The translations under genes and the position numbers were made by a program. Below, one piece after another: positions 20,745 through 27,828 of a DNA stretch of 64,000 bases. The stretch's first letter is position 1, and each line of letters begins with the position of its first letter. The notes below the pieces were generated by a model. The model did not search any database. It saw nothing but the letters and a program-made list of their open reading frames with translations, and had not been told where the DNA came from. The stretch is from Nocardioides cremeus (GTDB lineage: Bacteria > Actinomycetota > Actinomycetes > Propionibacteriales > Nocardioidaceae), in contig NZ_JAULSC010000002.1 of NCBI RefSeq assembly GCF_030518195.1, positions 62,001 to 126,000 on the forward strand, in the 5' to 3' direction.

Positions 20745-21559
20745 GCGCGGGCCGGGAGCCGCCCGTCCTCGACGTGCGCGGGCTCGCCTACGCCTACCCC
20801 GACGGCCACCAGGCCCTCTACGGCGTCGACCTGCAGGTGCACCGCGGCGAGCGGGTGGCGCTGCTGGGGCCCAACGGAGCGGGCAAGACCACACTGGTGC
20901 TGCACCTCAACGGCATCCACACCGCCGGCGCCGGCTCGGTCAGCGTGAGCGGGCTGCCGGTCGGCAAGGAGCACCTGCAGGAGGTGCGCCGCCGCGTCGG
21001 GATCGTCTTCCAGGACCCCGACGACCAGCTCTTCATGGGCAGCGTCCGCGCCGACGTCGCGTTCGGCCCGCACAACCTCGGCCTGCGCGGCGCCGCGCTC
21101 GAGGCCCGGGTGATGGCCGCGCTCGAGCAGGTCGGGATGGCGGCGTACGCCGACCGGCCGCCGCACCACCTCTCCTTCGGCCAGCGCCGCCGCGTGGCCG
21201 TGGCCACCGTGCTGGCCATGGAGCCCGAGGTGCTGGTGCTCGACGAGCCGTCCTCGAACCTCGACCCGGCCTCGCGCCGCGAGCTGGCCGACGTGCTGCG
21301 CGCGCTCGACGTGACGGTGCTGATGGTCACCCACGACCTGCCCTACGCCCTCGAGCTCTGCCCGCGCTCGGTGGTGCTGCACGACGGCCAGGTGGTCGCC
21401 GACGGCGCCACCTACGACGTGCTCACCGACGACGCGCTGATGCGGGCCCACCGCCTCGAGCTGCCCTTCGGCTTCGACCCCCGCACCGTCGGGGCGCCGC
21501 CCGCCGCCTCCCGGGGTGGTCACGGGTCGGGGTCCGGTGTTGATAGCGTGACGACGTGA
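20741..21559 (+). CDS. cbiO: ECF transporter ATPase CbiO/NikO
   Basis: 272 residues. Walker A GPNGAGKTT, Q-loop FQDPDDQLF (typical of CbiO), signature LSFGQRRRV, Walker B VLVLDEPSSNLDP and the switch His are all present. It drives metal uptake with the three preceding membrane proteins. The GTG overlaps the cbiQ stop, and its own stop overlaps the DUF3618 gene. Confidence 0.92.
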   Translation: MSAGREPPVLDVRGLAYAYPDGHQALYGVDLQVHRGERVALLGPNGAGKTTLVLHLNGIHTAGAGSVSVSGLPVGKEHLQEVRRRVGIVFQDPDDQLFMGSVRADVAFGPHNLGLRGAALEARVMAALEQVGMAAYADRPPHHLSFGQRRRVAVATVLAMEPEVLVLDEPSSNLDPASRRELADVLRALDVTVLMVTHDLPYALELCPRSVVLHDGQVVADGATYDVLTDDALMRAHRLELPFGFDPRTVGAPPAASRGGHGSGSGVDSVTT

Positions 21560-21804
21560 CCACGGACCCCAGCGCCCTCGAGCGTGAGATCGAGGAGACC
21601 CGCGAGCGACTGGCGGGCACCATCGACCAGCTGCTGCACCGGGCGAGCCCCAAGACGATCGTCGGCCGCGAGATCTGGAGCATCAAGGCCCACTACGTCG
21701 ACCCGCAGACCGGCGAGCCGCGCACCGACAACATCCTCAAGACCGTCGGTGCCGTCGTGGGCGTCGTCGTCGCGTTCGTCGCGGTCCGCAAGATCACGTC
21801 CTGA
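21556..21804 (+). CDS. DUF3618 small membrane protein
   Basis: 82 residues. The N-terminus LEREIEETRERLAGTIDQLLHRASPK is the DUF3618 signature, and a single hydrophobic helix follows (~62-78). The function is unknown. It starts within the cbiO stop, but by family it is probably unrelated to metal uptake. Confidence 0.85.
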   Translation: MTTDPSALEREIEETRERLAGTIDQLLHRASPKTIVGREIWSIKAHYVDPQTGEPRTDNILKTVGAVVGVVVAFVAVRKITS

Positions 21805-21854
21805 GCAGCCACAGCACACCCGGCACACCCAGCACCCCGAGCGACCGGCAGCGC

Positions 21855-22178
21855 ATGAGCGAGAAGACTCCGATCAAGATGCTGCACGACCGGGTGCTGG
21901 TCGAGCTCGACACCGAGGCCGGCGAGCGTCGCTCCTCGGGCGGCATCGTCATCCCCGCCACCGCCGCCATGGGCGCCCAGCGCCTGGCCTGGGCCCGGGT
22001 CGTCGGGGTGGGCCCGCAGGCCCGCGCGGTCGAGGTCGGTGACCGGGTCCTCTTCGGGCCCGAGGACAAGGCCGAGGTCGAGGTGCACGGCGAGACCTAC
22101 GTGGTGATGCGCGAGCGCGACGTGCACGCCGTGGCCGCCGAGCGTGTCGGCGACCAGGCCACCGGCCTCTACCTGTGA
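21855..22178 (+). CDS. GroES-like co-chaperonin family protein
   Basis: 107 residues. The Cpn10 fold is seen in IKMLHDRVLVELDTEAGERRSSGGIVIP, GVGPQARAVEVGDRVLF and YVVMRERDVHAV. It carries short extensions compared with the main GroES and no groEL follows, so it is more likely an extra GroES-like protein than the housekeeping one. Confidence 0.8.
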   Translation: MSEKTPIKMLHDRVLVELDTEAGERRSSGGIVIPATAAMGAQRLAWARVVGVGPQARAVEVGDRVLFGPEDKAEVEVHGETYVVMRERDVHAVAAERVGDQATGLYL

Positions 22179-22254
22179 GCCGGCCCCGGCACCACGCGGG
22201 CCGCGTAGTCTGGCAGCACGACCACAGGGCCGAGCCGGCCCGACAGGGGGACAC

Positions 22255-22494
22255 GTGCACGAGACCGGCAACGACCTGGCGCTGAGCATGCTGCGGGAGC
22301 GGGTGCGATCGGCACGCGACGAGGTCGCCCTGCGCCGCCAGGACCCCGGCCGGCGCGACGACCTGGGCCGCGCGCACCTCGAGCTGCGCCGCTCGCTGGA
22401 GGCGCTGGTGCACGAGCTCGAGCAGCGCCGGCTGCCGGTGCCCTACGCGCTGCACGCCGAGCTGCGGCTGCACCAGGACATCGACCCCCGCTGA
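22255..22494 (+). CDS. Small hydrophilic protein, unknown
   Basis: 79 residues from a GTG preceded by CAGGGGG. It is highly charged and helical, probably a coiled coil (residues ~8-65). I recognise no family; the composition and the ribosome site support a real gene. Confidence 0.55.
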   Translation: MHETGNDLALSMLRERVRSARDEVALRRQDPGRRDDLGRAHLELRRSLEALVHELEQRRLPVPYALHAELRLHQDIDPR

Positions 22495-22559
22495 CGCCCG
22501 CGGTCCGACGGGGTAGGACGCGTGCGTAACGCACGTCACCCCGCGCCGTTAGGGCAGTC

Positions 22560-23411
22560 ATGCCCCCCACCCGCCGGCCCGCCCGGCTGATCGCCACGCT
22601 CACCGCCGCGGTCCTCGCGCCGCTGGCCACCGTCTCCCTCAGCGGCGCGGCCCAGCCGGCAGCCCAGCCGGCACCCCAGCAGGTGCTGCAGGAGCGCGGC
22701 AAGGCCGGCCTGCGTGCCGAGATCACCTGGACCGAGCACGGCATCCCGCACATCGAGGCGCGCGACGTCACCTCGCTCGGCCTCGGCAGCGGTTACGCCG
22801 CCACCGAGATGACGGCCTGCACGCTCTTCGACACCCTGGTCACCGGCCGCGGCGAGCGCTCGCGCTGGTTCGGCCCCGAGGCCCGCTACAACGACCAGGT
22901 GACCCTCGACGCCACCAACCTGCAGGTCGACACGCTGGTCACCGACCTGCGCGACCGCGAGGTGGTCGAGACCCTGCTGGCCGACGACGTGCGCGGCCCC
23001 GGCCGCGAGGCGCGGGCGCTGGTGAAGGGCTACGTGGCCGGCGTCAACGAGTGGGTGCGCGAGAACGACGTGCGCGACGAGGCCTGCCGCGGCGCGGCGT
23101 ACGTGCGCCCCGACGTCACCACCCTCGACCTCTGGTACGGCGTCTACCTGGCCAACCTGCTCGCCTCGACCGGCGTCTTCGTGCCGCAGATCGCCGACGC
23201 GGCGCCGCCGGGCCCGGGCGACCCCGGCCTGCCCTCGCTGCCGGTGCGCGCCGCCGACGTCGACCGCGACGCGCTGCTCGCCGCGCTGGGCCGCGACCCG
23301 GAGGCACCCTTCGGCTCCAACGCCACCGCAGCCGGCTCGGCCGCCACCTCGACGGGTGGCGGGATGCTGCTGGGCAACCCGCACTTCCCGTGGCGCGGTC
23401 GCTACCACTTC
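22560..23411 (+). pseudogene. Penicillin acylase family gene, 5' part, broken by insertion
   Basis: The first 284 codons of a penicillin acylase-like amidase: a signal peptide (~1-32), the alpha region, and the Ntn-hydrolase nucleophile S253 (FGSNATAAG) followed by GNPHFPW. The frame then enters foreign DNA and stops at once (TAG 23415..23417). The rest continues in frame at 33421. A Tn554-like element has therefore split the gene in the beta chain, just after the nucleophile strand. The intact protein would be about 810 residues, exported and matured by self-cleavage; the product here should be inactive. Confidence 0.92.
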
Positions 23412-23441
23412 TTATAGGGACCTCCCAGGGCTGTTCTGTTT

Positions 23442-23493
23442 ACACACTCGGTGGTGCTCTTCGTGGACCAGGACAAGCAGGTACCGGTACACC
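23442..23493 (+). repeat. Left 52-bp inverted copy of the recombinase gene start
   Basis: 48 of 52 bases match the reverse complement of 33295..33346. It still reads in frame like codons 10-26 of the first recombinase (VLFVDQDKQVPVH), with some synonymous changes, so it is a remnant of a related recombinase gene rather than a simple recent duplication. Confidence 0.85.
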
Positions 23494-23580
23494 ATGATGA
23501 CCCGCCACGAGGATGGCTGGGAGACCTGTCACTGGGTGTATCCCGATGGCTGGGCGAGTTGCACAGGCACCGTGCGGCGC

Positions 23581-23734
23581 ATGCCGTACCCCAGTGACCG
23601 AACCGATGAGCAGCGGGACCTGCTGGAGCCTGTCCCCGACGCGCCGGGCAAGCGGGGCCGCAGGCAACGCCGACGACCTGCGGAGCATGGTGGACGCGAT
23701 GCTGTACATCGCCCAGACCACATGCGGTTCTCGG
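23581..23734 (+). pseudogene. Remnant of an IS5-type transposase N-terminus (DUF4096)
   Basis: From an ATG at 23581 the frame reads YPSDRTDEQRDLLEPVPDAPGKRGR, the start of IS5-type transposases. The sequence then shifts frame near 23670 and continues with LRSMVDAMLYIAQTTCGSRL. It stops where the MFS gene's 3' end begins. Only about 50 codons remain, so it is inactive. It explains most of the otherwise gene-free left end of the element (23418..23734). Confidence 0.65.
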
Positions 23735-24976
23735 CTAGTTGGGGGTGGCGGTGGTGACTGTGACACGGCTGGCGACGTCGGGTTCAGATGTCAGCAGCCA
23801 GGCCGTGTAGGCGGTGCAGCCGCCGAAGATGAGCCCGGCTATGCCGAAGGGCGTGGCAAGCCCGGCGGTGGAGGCGATGGGGCCTGCGATGGCTGCTCCG
23901 ACGACGAGCCCGATCAGGCCTGAGAGTTTGAATAGGCTGTTCTGCCGCCCGCGCATGTCGTCGGGCACCAGTCGCTGACGCAGTGATACGACGCAGATGT
24001 TCCAGGCGGTGACGTGGAAAATGTAGGCCGCGAGCAGAACGGCTGCGACGTAGGGGCTGGTCGTGAAGAAGAGCCCCAGCATGGTGATCGAGCCCAGAGC
24101 CAGCGCCCCCGGCACCAACAGCCTGTAACCGAGGAACTGCCGCATCCTCGCTGTGGAGGCAGAGGCAAGGAGGCCGCCCAGTGACGAAACGGCGAGGATC
24201 AGGCCGTAGCCGGTGGATGTCACGCCGAGGGTCTCGGTGGCGTAGAGCACGATGATGGAGAAGGTCATCATGTAAGCGACGCTCGCGAGGCCGCCGGTAA
24301 TCGCCAGTCCGAGCAGCAACTGTTGGCTGCGGATCCAGGTGGCGCCCGCAGCGGCATCGCGCCACATCGAGGGCCTTTTGGTTGCACCTACGTCGCTTTG
24401 CGCCGGGCGTGGTTGACGGGGTATAGCCAGGAACAAGAGCCCCGCTGCCCCGTAGAGAGCCCCTGTTGCGGCTAGAGGCGCAGCGACCGCGAGGGCGAAC
24501 AGGAAACCTCCGAACGGAGGCCCGACGAACTCGTCGGCCACCAGTTGAGCAGTCGCGATGCGTCCGTTCGCCCGGTCCAGATCATCTTGCTCGACCAAGT
24601 CGGGCAGGACTGAGATGGCGGCGTTGTCGGCGGCAATCTCCATTACGCCGACGAGGGCGAAGGCGATGTACAACAGCAGCAAGGACTCCACGCCGACGGC
24701 GAAGGCCAGCGACAGCGCGAGAAGGGTCGCGCCTCTGAGCACATTCGGCAGCCACATCAGCAGCCGTCGATCTACCCGATCGACGATCACCCCCACCGGC
24801 ACCACTAACAGCATCCGGACTCCGGAGTACACGAGGGCCAGCCCAGCGATCAAGGTCGGATTCGTGGTGATCGAGGTCGCGACCAGAGGGATGGCCACGA
24901 AGGCAACGCCATCAGCCATGTTGCCCGCTGCGTTGCCGGACCACAGCCACCGAAAGTCGCGCCCGAGAGAAGACAT
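23735..24976 (-). CDS. MFS transporter (cargo of the mobile element)
   Basis: 413 residues with about 12 helices, of the MFS_3 group that includes macrolide and enterobactin exporters (RDFRWLWSGNAAGNMADGVAFVAIPLVA at the N-terminus; loop GVIVDRVDRRLLM). Export of an antibiotic or other small molecule is plausible but unproven. The ATG at 24976 is chosen because the family N-terminus starts there and GAGAGG lies upstream; the frame is open to 25237 without homology. GC and codon use are lower than in host genes. Confidence 0.85.
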   Translation of the reverse strand: MSSLGRDFRWLWSGNAAGNMADGVAFVAIPLVATSITTNPTLIAGLALVYSGVRMLLVVPVGVIVDRVDRRLLMWLPNVLRGATLLALSLAFAVGVESLLLLYIAFALVGVMEIAADNAAISVLPDLVEQDDLDRANGRIATAQLVADEFVGPPFGGFLFALAVAAPLAATGALYGAAGLLFLAIPRQPRPAQSDVGATKRPSMWRDAAAGATWIRSQQLLLGLAITGGLASVAYMMTFSIIVLYATETLGVTSTGYGLILAVSSLGGLLASASTARMRQFLGYRLLVPGALALGSITMLGLFFTTSPYVAAVLLAAYIFHVTAWNICVVSLRQRLVPDDMRGRQNSLFKLSGLIGLVVGAAIAGPIASTAGLATPFGIAGLIFGGCTAYTAWLLTSEPDVASRVTVTTATPN

Positions 24977-25180
24977 GGGGCACAACCTCTCACGGCCTGC
25001 GGACAGGTCCCAGTCAATTACAGAATGGGAGAAGCGCACGTCCATCGGCACGACCGCGCGGACGGCGGCAGAACCGGATGGTCGCCGGGCGTACGCTACG
25101 CGCCAGATGTGTGCACCTGTAGGCAAGCCGCATCGCGGGTTGAGGGGCATCATGTCGGCGGCTTCCGGTAGACCTGCCAC

Positions 25181-25750
25181 GTGAGGGACACCAAAGCCCT
25201 GGTAGTCGACGTGGATGGCGTCGTGTCCCCTCTTCACGGGACGACGACCTGGGGAGATGACGTCGTCGCGGGTCGGCTGCTGGGTCCGGTGCTCGTCTCC
25301 GCGAGCCTGTGCGTGCGACTCGATGCGCTTGCTCAGGTGCCGGGGGTGCGGTCCTGGTGGCTCACTGACTGGGACGCCGAGATGCGGTCCTCAATGCGTC
25401 CCTTTCCAGGCCGTGACTGGCCATCGATCGCCGGTCCGGAGGAGGGCCGCATTCGCGCCCACGAGCGCGCTGGGAAGGCGTGGGACCTTATGCCTTGGTG
25501 GAAGTGGTGGGCCCTTGACGCGTGGCTGGACGACAACTACGACGTCTCCACCATCGTCTGGTGCGATGATGACCTGGGCCGCAAACTCGATCAGGGGGAA
25601 GCCTCCGAGCACGCAGAGCAAACGAGAGGCGAGTTCTGTGCAACGCGACTGCAGGAACGGGGGATCAGGGCGCACCTCATCGCGCCCGACGCCGAGCGCG
25701 GGCTGACTCCGCACGAACTGGCCGATATCGAACGGGCACTTCGTCGGTAA
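25181..25750 (+). CDS. HAD-like hydrolase, HAD_SAK type
   Basis: 189 residues. HAD motif I (VVDVDGVVSP), motif II around WWLTDWD, a Lys in KWWALDAWL and motif IV IVWCDDD are visible. This arrangement resembles the HAD domain found in 'Swiss army knife' RNA-repair proteins. A phosphatase or end-processing role is expected; the substrate is unknown. GTG start. It is a cargo gene of the element and diverges from the MFS gene. Confidence 0.7.
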   Translation: MRDTKALVVDVDGVVSPLHGTTTWGDDVVAGRLLGPVLVSASLCVRLDALAQVPGVRSWWLTDWDAEMRSSMRPFPGRDWPSIAGPEEGRIRAHERAGKAWDLMPWWKWWALDAWLDDNYDVSTIVWCDDDLGRKLDQGEASEHAEQTRGEFCATRLQERGIRAHLIAPDAERGLTPHELADIERALRR

Positions 25751-25850
25751 CCCCTACCTCCGACGTTCAGTGCATCAGGTGCTCGCTACTGCAATTCGCG
25801 CGACTGCGCGGATCGCGGCAGATGAGCGCGCATCATAGGAAGCGTCGAAC

Positions 25851-25895
25851 AGTCGTCTACGCCGATGACAAGATGGCTTCCATGCGTAGACGACT
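25851..25895 (+). promoter_or_regulatory. Hairpin over the start of the cargo lipoprotein gene
   Basis: AGTCGTCTACGC (25851..25862) pairs perfectly with GCGTAGACGACT (25884..25895) across a 21-nt loop. One possible ATG (25873) lies in the loop and the other (25882) at the stem edge, so the structure could limit translation or act as an operator. Confidence 0.5.
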
Positions 25896-26481
25896 CGGTG
25901 TCGCGCCTGCTGGCGCTCTCATGCTGATGGCTCTCTCAGCCTGCAGCGACTCAAGTGACCCGACGAGTACGCGGGGAGTCGAGGATGTACAGCCGACCTC
26001 TGAGGTCGTCATCGAGGCACGCGCCGTCGCCGCACTCGCCGCGAACACTGTAGTGAGCCAGAGTCGGCCCGTTGACGTGTCCGTGGATGAGACGGACTCT
26101 TCAACCGAGGTGTACGTCCGCTGGAAGCAGGATGCGCCGGTGACGCTAGTTCGAGTGGTGCTGGCTGCGAACGACCGTGCCATAGTCGGGGCTTGCGACG
26201 AAGTGGACCTGCCATGTGAATCAGGCAGTTCCGACGCCGGGGACTTCGTCGTGCTCCGGTCGTCCAAGAGGACGGTCGAAGGGTTCCGGCAGTCAGATGA
26301 CGGCGGCTCTCTGACCATGACCGCGTATGGCACGGGCGATACGTTCGAGGTCGTGCAGGCACTCTTGACCAACCGCGACCTGAACTGGACCGTTCCTGAG
26401 AGCGTCAACCTCGATAACCGCTGGGCAGGGCGCCTGTCCCCGGTGCGCATCGGGAGTGACGCCGAAAAGATGAGCCGCTGA
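25873..26481 (+). CDS. Predicted lipoprotein (cargo of the mobile element)
   Basis: About 202 residues. A basic start (MRRRLG) and a hydrophobic stretch lead to the lipobox LSAC, so the protein is likely anchored to the outer face of the membrane. The mature part is soluble, has two nearby cysteines (GACDEVDLPCES) and fits no family I know. The start is uncertain: ATG 25873, ATG 25882 or ATG 25822, none with a clear ribosome site. Confidence 0.6.
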   Translation: MASMRRRLGVAPAGALMLMALSACSDSSDPTSTRGVEDVQPTSEVVIEARAVAALAANTVVSQSRPVDVSVDETDSSTEVYVRWKQDAPVTLVRVVLAANDRAIVGACDEVDLPCESGSSDAGDFVVLRSSKRTVEGFRQSDDGGSLTMTAYGTGDTFEVVQALLTNRDLNWTVPESVNLDNRWAGRLSPVRIGSDAEKMSR

Positions 26482-26560
26482 CCGTCCGCTCATCGGCACG
26501 AGCGAGATGCGGTTGCGGCATGTGCGGACGCTGGGAGCCCAGACCTGAGATGGTGCAGCC

Positions 26561-26941
26561 ATGGACCCGGTCTTGGGGGAGTCGGTCGCGCCCGTGCTGC
26601 GCGACTTGGCTCGCGCGCAGATCAACGCGCCGACACTTGACGAAGACGACTGGATCGGCGACCGCGCGTACGTGTCTTGCATGATGTGGAGCGCAGACGG
26701 CAGCGGCTCGGGACTGTCAGTGCGACGGGCAGCATCCTGCGAAGAACGCATTGCGCAGGCGGCCGACCAGGTGCAGGAATGGGCCATCGAGGACCAATTG
26801 TGGGGCTCCGCACGCACCAACTGGCCTCCGTGCCCAAGCCACCCCGCGAGTCACCCATTGCAGGCGAGCGTTGTCGAGTCGAGTGCGGTGTGGGTGTGTC
26901 CCGCCGATCGCTCTGTGGTGGCTCCCATAGGTGAGGCTTAG
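26561..26941 (+). CDS. Small conserved-looking protein, unknown (cargo)
   Basis: 126 residues. Features that look conserved are the DDWIGDRAYVSCMMWSADG segment, an amphipathic QAADQVQEWAIEDQLWG helix, and a C-terminal CPSHPASHPLQA...WVCP pattern that could bind zinc. I do not know its function. Position between the lipoprotein and the recombination genes makes it cargo of the element. Confidence 0.55.
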   Translation: MDPVLGESVAPVLRDLARAQINAPTLDEDDWIGDRAYVSCMMWSADGSGSGLSVRRAASCEERIAQAADQVQEWAIEDQLWGSARTNWPPCPSHPASHPLQASVVESSAVWVCPADRSVVAPIGEA

Positions 26942-27002
26942 TAAGACCCATCCGGACATCGGCAGATCCGGTAACTGGCGTCACCAATAGGGACACACCC
27001 AG

Positions 27003-27572
27003 TCAGACCTCGTCTGGGATGTCGGAAGAACCGACAGGACGAAGGCTCCGAACAGGTGTCGCCTGGCCCGGCTGGGCTTCGCGTTGCAGTAGTTCGAACT
27101 CGGCCTGCTCGGCTCTCGCGATGGCGTCTTCCAGTTCGTTCTTGAGCCGCGCTCGGACCTTCATCGACACGGCGTCCTTCTCACGAAGACGGTTGACCTC
27201 CACCTGCTTGACGTGTGCGGCTCGGATGAAGTGTTCGGCAGCCTGCTTCCAAGAGTCCCGCAACTGAGACAGCCCTAGCCGCTGGTCGTTGAGGACCTCG
27301 ACCTGGTCGGTGAGGGTCGCTACCTGGTCCCGTAGTTCTCGTTCCCTCGGAGTGGTCGGCTCGCCTGGTGCTTGTGCCCTCAGCACTGCAAGGGTGTGTG
27401 CGTCGCGTTCTTCCTTGTACTCGCGGTTGAGCCGTGTGCGCGCTACCCCGGACTCCTCAGACAGGGCTATGACGCTGAGACGCCCTACCTCGACTTCGAT
27501 GGGGTTGCCGTCAAGCATCCTTTGGGACGCTGCCTGGATAGCCCGCACCACCTTTGGGTCACGTCGTGGCAT
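27003..27572 (-). CDS. DUF6262/TnpC-like accessory protein of Tn554-type elements
   Basis: 189 residues. An N-terminal helix-turn-helix-like part (VIALSEESGVARTRLNREYK) is followed by a long coiled coil (~65-165). Small coiled-coil proteins of this kind end the recombinase operon of Tn554-type elements, where TnpC affects orientation and frequency of transposition. It overlaps the zinc-finger gene upstream by 14 bases. Confidence 0.7.
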   Translation of the reverse strand: MPRRDPKVVRAIQAASQRMLDGNPIEVEVGRLSVIALSEESGVARTRLNREYKEERDAHTLAVLRAQAPGEPTTPRERELRDQVATLTDQVEVLNDQRLGLSQLRDSWKQAAEHFIRAAHVKQVEVNRLREKDAVSMKVRARLKNELEDAIARAEQAEFELLQREAQPGQATPVRSLRPVGSSDIPDEV

Positions 27573-27828
27573 CAGAAGCCTCCTGCTCCGAACCAGAACG
27601 TGACAGCCTCACGTCACGTTCGCTGACCTTGAAGAGAGTGAGTAGCCGTCCGACCTGGGCCTCGCTGAGACCGACCTCTTTCACGAGTAACCGGTGGGTC
27701 CGCTGGGCACGTCCGTGGGCTTGGCGACAGGCATCGCCGCAGAACTCACGAGCCCGACCTTGGCGTCGCTCAGCCTGCTCGATGGGCTTGAGGCATCGCT
27801 TGCACCAGCCTGGTGCTTCAGTCGCCAT
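27559..27828 (-). CDS. Small zinc-finger protein in the recombinase operon
   Basis: 89 residues. An N-terminal zinc-binding motif (WCKRCLKPI, then REFCGDACRQAH) is followed by a helical region (LSEAQVGRLLTLFKV). Overlap with both neighbours shows it belongs to the recombinase operon. A DNA-binding accessory role is inferred only from context. Confidence 0.65.
   Translation of the reverse strand: MATEAPGWCKRCLKPIEQAERRQGRAREFCGDACRQAHGRAQRTHRLLVKEVGLSEAQVGRLLTLFKVSERDVRLSRSGSEQEASDATT

Noticed and set aside
23513..23923. 136-codon plus-strand frame at the left end of the mobile element
   Set aside because: It mixes a shifted transposase remnant with the antisense of the MFS gene 3' end; not a functional gene.
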